Position numbers and translations under genes: made by a program
Shown here: positions 1-7,397 of the stretch, piece by piece
Layout of the letters: every line of letters starts with the position of its first letter
Numbering within the stretch: the stretch's first letter is position 1
The notes under the pieces: model-generated
Seen by the model: the letters and a program-made list of their open reading frames with translations, nothing else
Database searches by the model: none
Told to the model about the DNA's origin: nothing
Assembly (NCBI RefSeq): GCF_003121985.1
Contig: NZ_QEWP01000012.1
Location: 62,001 to 126,000, forward strand
Length of the DNA stretch: 64,000 bases
Origin: Marinilabilia rubra
Lineage (GTDB): Bacteria > Bacteroidota > Bacteroidia > Bacteroidales > Marinilabiliaceae
Direction of reading: 5' to 3'

Positions 1-35
1 AATCTAACTTATACTATCAATTTTCATTACATAGA

Positions 36-110
36 ACGCAGATAACACAGATAGGACGGATTAAAGCGGATGATTTCTGCGAATATCAGTTTCATCTGTG
101 TCATCTGCGT
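36..110. repeat. Imperfect inverted repeat (MITE/REP-like), copy 1
   Basis: The 17-base arm at 36-52 (ACGCAGATAACACAGAT) is matched by the reverse complement of 94-110 with one mismatch. The interior holds GGATTAAAGCGGAT at 58-71. A related copy in the opposite orientation lies at 1625-1660, so the two flank the GntP permease gene. No open frame of note lies inside. The structure suggests a small non-autonomous palindromic element; no target-site duplication is visible. Confidence 0.6.
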
Positions 111-221
111 GCCATTTATAATGAATCATCCCTACAGGACTTACAAAAAGCTGAACCAGCTATCCAATTAAATCCCACTAAAAAATGGTATATTTAATTA
201 CCTCATCAAAATCCAGGTCCT

Positions 222-1565
222 ATGGTTAACTACACACTCCTGATTGCCGTAATTGCAGGGATTGCCATTCTGCTAACACTCATTTTATATTTCCGGATTC
301 AGGCCTTTATCTCTTTATTGATTGCCAGCATTGCAGTGGGGATAATAGCCGGCATGCCCCCACTCAGTATCATCGATACCATGCAAAAAGGAATGGGTGA
401 TACATTGGGTTTCGTGGCTGTCATTGTGGGACTTGGGTCTATGTTTGGAGCTATACTCGAAAACTCCGGAGGAGCAGAAGCGCTGGCAAACCATCTATTA
501 AGAAAGTTTGGTCAAAGACGGGCCTCCTGGGCTTTAATGTTCACCGGCTTTTTTGTGGCCATTCCCGTATTTTTCGATGTGGGTTTTATCATTCTGGTTC
601 CACTTGTTTATTCTTTGCAACGCAAAACAGGAAAATCACTTTTGCTTTACGGATTGCCTCTTTTGGCAGGGCTGGCTATTACACATGCTTTCATACCCCC
701 GACTCCCGGTCCTGTGGCCGTGGCTGATATTCTGGGAGCCGATCTGGGTTGGGTGATTCTCTTTGGATTCTTTGCCAGTATTCCGGCAGCCATATTGGGT
801 GGACCGGCATTCGCCCGCTTCATATCAAAAAAAATCCATATTGATGCTCCTCATTTTACAGCTGAAGAAGAGGAAAAAACCTCTTTCCCGGCCCCCGGAA
901 TCGTAATAAGCATCATTGGCATTCCCATTTTACTCATTGTTGCCAACACCTTATTGAACAGTCCGCTTTTTTCATCTGCACAGATTCCACCTATAATCAT
1001 AAAATGGATTGGTTTGGTGGGGCATCCATTCGCTGCTCTGGTCATTGCCAATTTAATTGCCTGGTACATTTTGGGCATAAAGAGAAAAACCGACAAAGAG
1101 AAATTACTTAAAATCATGACCCAATCAATGGGCCCCGCCGGCATAATCATCCTTCTCACAGGAGCAGGCGGTGTTTTCAAACAAATGCTGGTAGACACAG
1201 GGACCGGGGAGATGCTGGCCGCTTATTTTGCAGATTCCGGAATAGGGCTTCTGCTGTTTGCATTTGTGGCTGCAGCACTTGTTCGCATTTTGCAGGGGTC
1301 AGCCACGGTAGCCATGATTACTGCCGCCGGCCTAACAGCTCCGCTTTTATCCGCTGCTACCGGCGAAGCCGACAAAGCACTGCTGGTGATTGCCATTGCC
1401 TCGGGCGCCACCATCATGTCTCACGTCAACGACAGCGGATTCTGGCTGGTGGGCAAATACCTCAGACTGTCGGAAAAACAAACTTTCCAGAGCTGGACAA
1501 TGCTAACTACGGTGCTGGCGATTGCAGGGTTTGTAACAGTTTGGGTAATTTCTTTGTTTGTTTAA
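222..1565 (+). CDS. GntP-family permease (gluconate/organic acid:H+ symporter)
   Basis: A 447-residue, very hydrophobic integral inner-membrane protein with about 12 predicted helices. Length and sequence texture fit the GntP/GntT family, which imports gluconate and related sugar acids with protons. Family-like features include a glycine/proline-rich loop HAFIPPTPGPVAVA near residue 155 and a C-terminal segment with SHVNDSGFWLVGKY near residue 400, both characteristic of GntP permeases. No kinase or dehydratase gene for gluconate use is next to it, so the substrate is open (gluconate, fructuronate, glycerate or another hydroxy acid). It stands alone, about 285 bases before a Crp/Fnr gene, and is bracketed by two copies of a palindromic repeat. 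The family call is secure; the substrate is not. Confidence 0.88.
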   Translation: MVNYTLLIAVIAGIAILLTLILYFRIQAFISLLIASIAVGIIAGMPPLSIIDTMQKGMGDTLGFVAVIVGLGSMFGAILENSGGAEALANHLLRKFGQRRASWALMFTGFFVAIPVFFDVGFIILVPLVYSLQRKTGKSLLLYGLPLLAGLAITHAFIPPTPGPVAVADILGADLGWVILFGFFASIPAAILGGPAFARFISKKIHIDAPHFTAEEEEKTSFPAPGIVISIIGIPILLIVANTLLNSPLFSSAQIPPIIIKWIGLVGHPFAALVIANLIAWYILGIKRKTDKEKLLKIMTQSMGPAGIIILLTGAGGVFKQMLVDTGTGEMLAAYFADSGIGLLLFAFVAAALVRILQGSATVAMITAAGLTAPLLSAATGEADKALLVIAIASGATIMSHVNDSGFWLVGKYLRLSEKQTFQSWTMLTTVLAIAGFVTVWVISLFV

Positions 1566-1624
1566 AGTGACTATAAGAAAAGCAAAAAGGATGATTGTGA
1601 AACTTACAATCTATAATTAACAGA

Positions 1625-1660
1625 ACGCAGATGACACAGATAACATCCGCTTTAATTCGT
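1625..1660. repeat. Palindromic repeat, partial copy 2
   Basis: Bases 1625-1641 (ACGCAGATGACACAGAT) are identical to the reverse complement of 94-110 in copy 1. They are followed by ATCCGCTTTAAT, the reverse complement of the interior of copy 1. The far arm is missing or degenerate, so this looks like a truncated copy in inverted orientation. The rest of the 1566-1850 gap shows no gene or clear terminator. Confidence 0.5.
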
Positions 1661-1850
1661 CAACTTTGCCTCCCCCGCATTCTATTTTCGTGACCTGGTT
1701 AAGGATTAAATTAGAAAAAATACCAATTCGATTTATTAACAGCATCCCCGAGTCATGGAGGGACTATTTTAAAAATAAAAATGAGTTTAGGAAAAGTTTT
1801 TTAGGTTTACATTTGGATTTGAAAGCACGTTGCACCCCAAAAAGAGAATT

Positions 1851-2537
1851 ATGGACAGCAAACAATCAACCAACAGCATATTTGAATCAGCAGCCTGTTT
1901 TCAGGGGCTATATCCTGAAGAACTGGAAAAACTTGCTGACAAAAAAACCAGAGTGCAATACCTGAAAGGGGAAAATATTTTTAAACAAGGTGCCTTCTCA
2001 CCTCATGTTACATACGTGCTGAGTGGGTTGGTGAGGGTTTACCTGCAAACGGGACACAACCGGCAGCTGAACATTAGGCTGGCTGCTCCGGGCGATTTCC
2101 TCTCCTTCTCATCGGTTTTTGGAGAAACCACTTACCACTATTCGGCGCTGGCCGTTAAAGATGCCTGGGTGTGTATGATTGAAAAAGATGCATTGAGGGA
2201 ACTTTTGCAAAACAATGCCGACTTTGCTCTGCGAATTGTCTCCCGAAATTGCCGCAACGAACAACAGCTACTGGATGTCATAGGCAATCTTTCCTACAAG
2301 CAAATGCGTGGAAAACTGGCCTCAGCGCTACTTTATCTTTCTTCTGAGCCATTCCGGCAGGAAAATGTGTTTAAATACCTCACTCGTCAGGACATTGCTG
2401 ATTTTGCATCCATCTCCACCGAAAGCACCATCAAGTTTCTGAAGGAATTTGAAAAAGATGAGATTGTAGAACTGAAGAAAAGAGATATTGAAATAAAGGA
2501 TATGAAAAAGCTGGAGGTGATTAGCCGGAATAGTTAG
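1851..2537 (+). CDS. Crp/Fnr-family transcriptional regulator
   Basis: A 228-residue protein with an N-terminal cyclic-nucleotide-binding-type beta-roll (about residues 20-135, with the glycine turns of KGENIFKQG and APGDFLSF) and a C-terminal winged HTH (about 150-215). The HTH contains LTRQDIADFASISTEST, where the usual recognition-helix E..R pattern ends in lysine. No cysteine cluster for an Fe-S cofactor is seen, so this is not a classical FNR oxygen sensor. The start at 1851 is chosen because AAAGAG lies just upstream; the in-frame TTG at 1830 is less likely. It converges on the CoA-disulfide-reductase operon and may sense a metabolite or stress relevant to either neighbour, but no target site was identified. 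The effector is unknown. Confidence 0.85.
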   Translation: MDSKQSTNSIFESAACFQGLYPEELEKLADKKTRVQYLKGENIFKQGAFSPHVTYVLSGLVRVYLQTGHNRQLNIRLAAPGDFLSFSSVFGETTYHYSALAVKDAWVCMIEKDALRELLQNNADFALRIVSRNCRNEQQLLDVIGNLSYKQMRGKLASALLYLSSEPFRQENVFKYLTRQDIADFASISTESTIKFLKEFEKDEIVELKKRDIEIKDMKKLEVISRNS

Positions 2538-2543
2538 AAATAC

Positions 2544-2589
2544 ACAGACAACTCAAATCATTCCTTTTCAGGAGATCTGAGTCATCTGT
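2544..2589. repeat. Imperfect hairpin between convergent genes
   Basis: Arms 2544-2559 and 2574-2589 pair at 13 of 16 positions, with the three remaining positions compatible with G-U in RNA. The arm core (cagatgactcagat on one strand) resembles the repeat arms at 94-110 and 1625-1641. It sits between the stop codons of the Crp/Fnr gene and the oxidoreductase, so it could separate their transcripts. There is no T-run. Confidence 0.4.
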
Positions 2590-2619
2590 ATTCCAATCAA
2601 AACATGTCAAATTTGAGAG

Positions 2620-4311
2620 TTACTTCTCACGATCGAAAGGCCAGGCCATAATACCGCCTTCCAATATTTTCACATTGGTATAACCATGCGCCTCCAGTAA
2701 TACTGCTGCTTCATAACCACGCAACGATATCTTGCAGAAGGTAATAATCTCTTTATTTTTGTCTTCGGGTAATTCATGCAGGCGTTCACGAAGTTTTCCA
2801 ATGGGGATCAATGTCTCGCCAATGCCCAGGCGCATTTGCTCGTATTCATCAGCACCACGGGCATCGAGAATAAACATGTCATCTCCCCGGTCTGCTTTTT
2901 CCTTTAAATCAACAGAAGAAATGCCTTTGAAGATTCCTCTTAATTTGTTCTCCATGATATGTGCCGTAGCGATACTGTGGTCAATCGCCAGTGAAAATGG
3001 TGGCGCATAAGGCAGGTCAGCATTAACCATATCATCCACAGTCAGATTGCCTTTAATGGCGGTAGCCCAGATGGCCAGTTGTTTGCTCACATCACCAGGA
3101 CCAAGGCATTGGGCACCAAGGATTCTTCTGGTTTTGTGCTCCACCACCAACTTTGTTATCAGCAGTTTGCCATCCATAAATCCTGGTTTATCAGGACTGG
3201 CATTCAACACACGCTCGTAATTAAAACCAGCCTCTTTGGCTTTTTCCTCTGAGAGGCCGGTAATGCCTACTGCATAATCGAAAAACTTACAAATACCGGT
3301 CTGGATGGTGCCGGGGAATTTAGCAATATCACCTGCTATGACATTTTCACCGATCACACGTCCCTGCAAATTAGCAAGGTCGCCATAAGGAGCCAGAACA
3401 TTTTTCCCTGAAATGATGTTTTTCACTTCGCAGCAATCGCCTGCAGCATAGATATCAGGATCATTGGTCTGCATATATTCATTGGTAACAATACCTCCCA
3501 ATTCACCAATTTTCAGACCCGCATCCTGAGCCAGCTTCACATTGGGACGCACACCAATAGCCACAACCGCCAGTTGACAGGGAATCTCGGTACCATTCTG
3601 AAGTTTAACGGCTGTTAACTTTCCGTTCTCACCAACAAACTCAGCCACCCCGTTTTTAGTAATAACATTGGCTTTGGTTTTCAAATAATTTTCCACCAGC
3701 TTAGCCATCTTCCAGTCGAGGAAAGTAAGCAGTTGAGGCAATAGCTCCACCAGGGTCAGCTCAATGCCTGCAAGGTGCAATGCTTCGAGCGTTTCAATTC
3801 CAATCAGGCCACCACCTATTACCACCGCTTTTTTGATGTGTCCATCATCACGGACTTTTCGCAGATAGTCGGCATCCTGCATGGATTGTAAAGTAGAGAT
3901 ACCCTGCAAGTCAACACCCGGAATTGGTGGCATATTTGGAGAAGCTCCGGTGGCAATAATCAGCTTATCGTATTCCTGACTGCCGGTTTCCCCTGTTTCC
4001 AGGTTGGTAAATTCCACCTTTTTATTCTCACGATCAATCCTTGTAACTTCAGTATTGACCCGTGCCACGATGCCTTTGGCATTCCAGTAAAATTTAGGAT
4101 CCCGCACAACCCCGGTAGGCGTGCACAATAGTTTATTACGATCATCGAAGAAGCCTCCCACATAATAGGGAAAACCGCAGGATGCCATCGATAAATCGGG
4201 ACCTTTCTGAAACATGGTGATTTCAGCGAACTCGTCCATTCTGCGAGCTTTGGCTGCAGCTTTCGGCCCGGTTGCCGAACCGCCTATAACAATGATTTTT
4301 TTATTGGTCAT
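2620..4311 (-). CDS. CoA-disulfide reductase-like FAD/NAD(P)H oxidoreductase fused to rhodanese
   Basis: A 563-residue flavoprotein of the pyridine nucleotide-disulfide oxidoreductase class. An N-terminal FAD Rossmann fold begins VIGGSATG. The single redox cysteine is C45 in SMASCGFPYYVGG, which is the CoA-disulfide reductase/NADH oxidase signature rather than a CxxxxC pair. The NAD(P)H Rossmann motif VVIGGGLIG is near residue 165, and the FAD-contact segment IYAAGDCCE follows. Residues about 455-560 form a rhodanese domain with catalytic C526 in TFCKISLRG. The family reduces CoA disulfide, CoA persulfide or polysulfide, so the fused rhodanese suggests persulfide handling. It is the last gene of the minus-strand Fe-S/MinD operon, 40 bases after a MinD gene. 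The exact substrate is not decided by sequence. Confidence 0.9.
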   Translation of the reverse strand: MTNKKIIVIGGSATGPKAAAKARRMDEFAEITMFQKGPDLSMASCGFPYYVGGFFDDRNKLLCTPTGVVRDPKFYWNAKGIVARVNTEVTRIDRENKKVEFTNLETGETGSQEYDKLIIATGASPNMPPIPGVDLQGISTLQSMQDADYLRKVRDDGHIKKAVVIGGGLIGIETLEALHLAGIELTLVELLPQLLTFLDWKMAKLVENYLKTKANVITKNGVAEFVGENGKLTAVKLQNGTEIPCQLAVVAIGVRPNVKLAQDAGLKIGELGGIVTNEYMQTNDPDIYAAGDCCEVKNIISGKNVLAPYGDLANLQGRVIGENVIAGDIAKFPGTIQTGICKFFDYAVGITGLSEEKAKEAGFNYERVLNASPDKPGFMDGKLLITKLVVEHKTRRILGAQCLGPGDVSKQLAIWATAIKGNLTVDDMVNADLPYAPPFSLAIDHSIATAHIMENKLRGIFKGISSVDLKEKADRGDDMFILDARGADEYEQMRLGIGETLIPIGKLRERLHELPEDKNKEIITFCKISLRGYEAAVLLEAHGYTNVKILEGGIMAWPFDREK

Positions 4312-4351
4312 AACTTTTCAATTTAGATTTTAGACTTGAATCAATGCTTGG

Positions 4352-5260
4352 TTATCCCGAAGATTCGCTACCGATCGAGTGTGAATAACTCAGTTCAGTA
4401 TTAAGCTTTTTCCAGACTGATTGCATGCGCCGGGAAATCTCACTTGTTTCGGAATACTCCACAATCGTCTTGCGGTCAATCATTGATTCTACCATACGTG
4501 TATCAAACGGAATTTTCTCGAGCAGTGGAATATCCTGTTCCTGAAGATATTTTTCAATAACAACAGTCATCTCCTCATTGATATCACATTTATTGATCAC
4601 TGCAAAAAGGGGAATCTCAAAAGCCCGCACCAACTCCACCAGCCGCTCAGCATCGTGCAGTCCTGAACGGGTAGGCTCAATGACAACCAGTACAGCATTG
4701 GTTCCGGTTACCGAAGAAATAGCCGAACAACCAATGCCGGGAGGGCCGTCATTAAGGATAAAATCAGCATTATTATTTTTTGCTATTTCCTGCGCTTTCT
4801 GACGTACCTGAGTTACCAATTTGCCGGAGTTCTCTTCCCCCGGCCCCATTTTGGCATGTACAAATGGTCCAAAGCGACTCTCAGAAACAAACCAATGATT
4901 GTTGGTACTTTGCTCCGAGGTGATGGCCCTTGCAGGACAAACCCGCTCACACAACCGGCATCCTTCGCATTGAAAAGGATTGATATACATACCTCCACCC
5001 TCTCTGTAATGTATGGCATCAAAGTGACAGTCCTTTTTGCAAATGCCGCAATTGGTGCATTGATCTTCATCAATAGAAGCCACCCATGCCCCGTAAAATG
5101 TATGGGTTTCTTTTACTTCAGGATTGAATACCAGGTGCAGGTCGGCCGCATCCACATCGTTATCGCAAAACACGGTGTTTGACATCAAAGAGGCCAGAGC
5201 TGCAGTGATGCTGGTTTTCCCGGCACCGCCCTTACCACTTAAAATAGTTACTTCCTTCAT
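4352..5260 (-). CDS. MinD/Mrp-type P-loop ATPase with inserted 2x[4Fe-4S] ferredoxin (second of pair)
   Basis: A 302-residue soluble ATPase of the deviant-Walker (SIMIBI) class: GKGGAGKT at residues 9-16. A bacterial-ferredoxin insertion carries two CxxCxxCxxxC sets, C68/C71/C74/C78 and C98/C101/C104/C108, and should bind two [4Fe-4S] clusters. The switch-like segment LNDGPPGIGC follows near residue 170. This is the COG1149-type protein found beside NifX-like and DUF134 genes in anaerobes. Its start overlaps the stop of the upstream paralogue by 29 bases, implying translational coupling and a probable heterodimer. The role is not established; Fe-S or cofactor assembly, or ATP-gated electron transfer, are plausible. 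Differences from its partner argue against a recent duplication. Confidence 0.88.
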   Translation of the reverse strand: MKEVTILSGKGGAGKTSITAALASLMSNTVFCDNDVDAADLHLVFNPEVKETHTFYGAWVASIDEDQCTNCGICKKDCHFDAIHYREGGGMYINPFQCEGCRLCERVCPARAITSEQSTNNHWFVSESRFGPFVHAKMGPGEENSGKLVTQVRQKAQEIAKNNNADFILNDGPPGIGCSAISSVTGTNAVLVVIEPTRSGLHDAERLVELVRAFEIPLFAVINKCDINEEMTVVIEKYLQEQDIPLLEKIPFDTRMVESMIDRKTIVEYSETSEISRRMQSVWKKLNTELSYSHSIGSESSG

Positions 5261-6131
5261 ATTGCAGATATCGGCTTTCCACTTTCTTTATCAAATTTCG
5301 GTATATCCCTTTTGTCTGTACATCAATATCGTTCAGCAAATTACCCGAAGCATAACGACTGGCATAATCCTTATCGAAAGGAATTTCAGCCAAAATCTCA
5401 ATATTCTGCTCCTTCAGGAATTCATAGATATCGTTATTGCCAAGACCGGCTTTATTTATGACTACTCCTAAAGGTTTGTCCAAGTCAACCAGCAGTTCCA
5501 CCATCAATATCAAATCATGCAAACCAAAGGGTGTAGGTTCGGCAACCAAAACAACATAGTCAACATCTGAAACCGTTTCAACCACCGGACAGCTGGTTCC
5601 AGGGGGGGAATCGTAGATAACAATATCAGCATTATTCTTCACCGATTTCTTAAGTTCCTTTATCATCATGGTCTGCATGGGAGAACCTATCTTTAGGACT
5701 CCTTCTGCAAGCCCGTGACCTAAACCTGTTTCAAAACAGTTAATCTGACCAATAGGGTGTCTCTTTTCTATTACTGCCCCATCCTGACACGCAACCGAGC
5801 AGGCACCACATGAATGGCACAATGAAGCATTGACTTCGGCATATTTTACAGGCGGTATCACCACAATGGCATTAAACTCGCAATACTCAACACATTCCCG
5901 GCAAAAAATACATTTCTCCGTGTCAATCTCCGGCACCATTTGATTCACGACCTCGCTGATCTGCAAACGGCTATCCGGAAAGAAAATCCGGTCGTTGGGT
6001 TCTTCCACATCACAATCCACCAGCAATACTTCGGGAGTCATGTAACTGGCAATGAAATGCTGTAAATTAACAGATACGGTAGTCTTCCCTGTACCGCCTT
6101 TTCCGCTGGCTACGGCAATTTTTAATGGCAT
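5232..6131 (-). CDS. MinD/Mrp-type P-loop ATPase with inserted 2x[4Fe-4S] ferredoxin (first of pair)
   Basis: A 299-residue paralogue of the next gene downstream. The P-loop GKGGTGKT is at residues 10-17, the Walker B-like segment VLLVDCDVEEPN near 35-46, and the ferredoxin insert has cysteines 74/77/80/84 and 105/108/111/115. The switch segment is YDSPPGTSC near residue 180. All ATPase and cluster ligands look intact. It starts 60 bases after the small DUF5320-like gene and overlaps the second ATPase by 29 bases. Paired ATPases of this kind usually travel with NifX-like and DUF134 proteins, as here. Function is inferred as ATP-dependent metal-cluster transfer or a redox switch; no direct evidence exists in the sequence. 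Confidence 0.88.
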   Translation of the reverse strand: MPLKIAVASGKGGTGKTTVSVNLQHFIASYMTPEVLLVDCDVEEPNDRIFFPDSRLQISEVVNQMVPEIDTEKCIFCRECVEYCEFNAIVVIPPVKYAEVNASLCHSCGACSVACQDGAVIEKRHPIGQINCFETGLGHGLAEGVLKIGSPMQTMMIKELKKSVKNNADIVIYDSPPGTSCPVVETVSDVDYVVLVAEPTPFGLHDLILMVELLVDLDKPLGVVINKAGLGNNDIYEFLKEQNIEILAEIPFDKDYASRYASGNLLNDIDVQTKGIYRNLIKKVESRYLQYEGSNYFKW

Positions 6132-6191
6132 AAACTGTCCCTCTTTTCCTCTTGGGAAGGAATTTTCAACAATACGTAAAACAAAAGATTG

Positions 6192-6371
6192 CTATGGCAT
6201 ATTGCTCCGTAAACGTTTTCCTTTGCCATCTCCGCAGCCCTCTTTTCTGCGTTTTCCCATACCTTCACCCATTTTACCCTTAGGATGATCTCCTTTCTTA
6301 GTACATCCCCCAAGATTACGTCCGGATGCCGGTCCCTGACCTTCCGGTCCTGTATGATCCATTTTTGGCAT
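6192..6371 (-). CDS. Small glycine-rich DUF5320-like protein
   Basis: A 59-residue open frame running from an ATG at 6371 to a TAG at 6192. It begins MPKMDHTGPEGQGPASGR and continues into LGGCTKKG; the motif GTGPxGxGPxTGRxxGxC is the hallmark of DUF5320-type small proteins. It has two cysteines (C23, C46) and a lysine/glycine-rich basic tail. The start lies only 4 bases after the stop of the NifX-like gene, so the two are almost certainly translationally linked. Such proteins accompany NifX/MinD clusters in anaerobes; their role is unknown, and metal or cluster binding is a guess. A 63-codon frame overlapping on the same strand lacks any family resemblance and was rejected in its favour. Confidence 0.8.
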   Translation of the reverse strand: MPKMDHTGPEGQGPASGRNLGGCTKKGDHPKGKMGEGMGKRRKEGCGDGKGKRLRSNMP

Positions 6372-6375
6372 AACT

Positions 6376-6693
6376 TTACTTTTTAATGCGTTCTACAATC
6401 TCCTTAACACTCAGATCCTCCTCTTCGATTATGACCATTTGGATATTGAATTTATTAAGCAATTCCTTGGCTTTCGGCCCAAAATCACCAGAAATGATTT
6501 TCCCGACGCCAAGCTCCACAACTTTCTCGGCTGCTTTTGTCCCGGCACCTCCGGTTGCATTTATATTTTCATTTGGGTAAAAGGCTGTTTCACCCGTTGA
6601 TTCATCTAACACACAAAACCAGGCGGCGCGGCCAAAGCGCTTGTCAAAGGCAGCATTTAGTTTGTCTTCAGTAGATGTAATTAATGTCTTCAT
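6376..6693 (-). CDS. NifX/NifB-like dinitrogenase Fe-Mo cofactor-binding family protein
   Basis: A 105-residue single-domain protein of the NifX/MTH1175 class with an RNase-H-like alpha/beta fold. Family features are the early segment DKRFGRAAWFCVLD, the loop NENINATGGAGTKAAE near residues 41-56, and ISGDFGPKAKELL near 67-79. In nitrogen fixers this domain carries FeMo-co precursors, but stand-alone copies occur widely in non-diazotrophs. No nif structural genes are present here, so a role in carrying another Fe-S or Fe-Mo-type cluster for the MinD/ferredoxin ATPases is more likely. It lies 62 bases after the DUF134 gene and 4 bases before the DUF5320-like gene. Confidence 0.88.
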   Translation of the reverse strand: MKTLITSTEDKLNAAFDKRFGRAAWFCVLDESTGETAFYPNENINATGGAGTKAAEKVVELGVGKIISGDFGPKAKELLNKFNIQMVIIEEEDLSVKEIVERIKK

Positions 6694-6755
6694 TGGTATT
6701 TCTTTTTCGGATTGATTCTGAAGTTTCTATTAAGAGGGCACAAGTCACTTAAAAC

Positions 6756-7166
6756 TTACTTATCATCTGTGAGCGATTCTATACAAAAGGACTTACAAAC
6801 CGGACAACTTCTCTCCTTCATAGTGGAGGGCATGGTGAACCTGGCATCACAATGATTGCAGACAAACCAACTTTTATCGAGCCAGGCATGTCCGTAAACC
6901 GATTTTATTTCTTTAACCTCTACCAGCGCCTTTGCCATTTTACGCCTGGCTCTTTCATAAATCCTGGCAAATGTGGCTCTAGACACCCCCATCAATTCGG
7001 AGGCTTCCTGATGGCTCATTAAATCATAATCGGCCAGTTTCAAGGCTTCATACTCTTCGTATAGTAATTCAACAGCTTCTCCCTTTGTACCTGAAGCACC
7101 ATAGGGCTTATATCCTTTAAAACCGGGGGGTTTAACAACTTTTCTCAATGATTTTGGTCTTGCCAT
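6756..7166 (-). CDS. DUF134 (UPF0251) HTH regulator with C-terminal zinc-ribbon-like motif
   Basis: A 136-residue protein with the DUF134 N-terminus (MARPKSLRKV then KPPGFKGYKPYG). Its sigma-70 region-4-like HTH lies at about residues 50-75 (SHQEASELMGVSRATFARIY). A C-terminal metal-binding region has C103/C106 and C121/C124, with C128 nearby. It is the first gene of the six-gene Fe-S/MinD/CoADR operon and starts immediately downstream of a -7 box flanked by two inverted repeats, so autoregulation is the simplest model. The cysteines could sense metal or redox state. The family call is strong; the ligand is unknown. Confidence 0.88.
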   Translation of the reverse strand: MARPKSLRKVVKPPGFKGYKPYGASGTKGEAVELLYEEYEALKLADYDLMSHQEASELMGVSRATFARIYERARRKMAKALVEVKEIKSVYGHAWLDKSWFVCNHCDARFTMPSTMKERSCPVCKSFCIESLTDDK

Positions 7167-7167
7167 A

Positions 7168-7207
7168 ATGAACTATTGTTCATGCAAAGGTAATGAGAAT
7201 ATTCTCA
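7168..7207 (-). promoter_or_regulatory. Promoter with two 14-bp dyad operators, DUF134 operon
   Basis: On the minus strand TACCTTTGC (7184-7192) matches the Bacteroidota -7 consensus TAnnTTTG. Upstream of it lies the perfect palindrome TGAGAATATTCTCA (7194-7207). Downstream, reaching the start codon, lies TGAACTATTGTTCA (7169-7182), dyad except for its four central bases. Both are 14 bases long, begin TGA and end TCA, and their centres are 25 bp apart. This arrangement fits repressor binding on both sides of the -7 box, most simply by the DUF134 protein itself. Confidence 0.7.
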
Positions 7208-7397
7208 TAAAAAAATTAAATAAGAAGATTTTGAAGATTAGATAGTCGGTGTTCAGGCAGAAAGCAGAAATAAAAAGCTGATCAGTTCAGATAAAAAGGA
7301 CAATGGAAACCATTTAAGTTCCCCGGATAATGATAGAATTACCCTTTACAAAAAGCTATTAAGGAGAACGAACATTCGCAATGGATAATGAAAAACT

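Noticed and set aside
1666-1965. 99-codon plus-strand frame overlapping the Crp/Fnr start
   Set aside because: Runs into the first 115 bases of the Crp/Fnr gene in another frame and matches no family.
6122-6313. 63-codon minus-strand frame between MinD and NifX-like genes
   Set aside because: Overlaps the DUF5320-like frame at 6192-6371, has no family resemblance, and would overlap the MinD start. The 59-residue frame fits the cluster better.
6376-6693. Nitrogen fixation locus suggested by the NifX-like domain
   Set aside because: No nifHDK, nifB or nifEN genes in the window; stand-alone NifX-like proteins are common in organisms that do not fix nitrogen.
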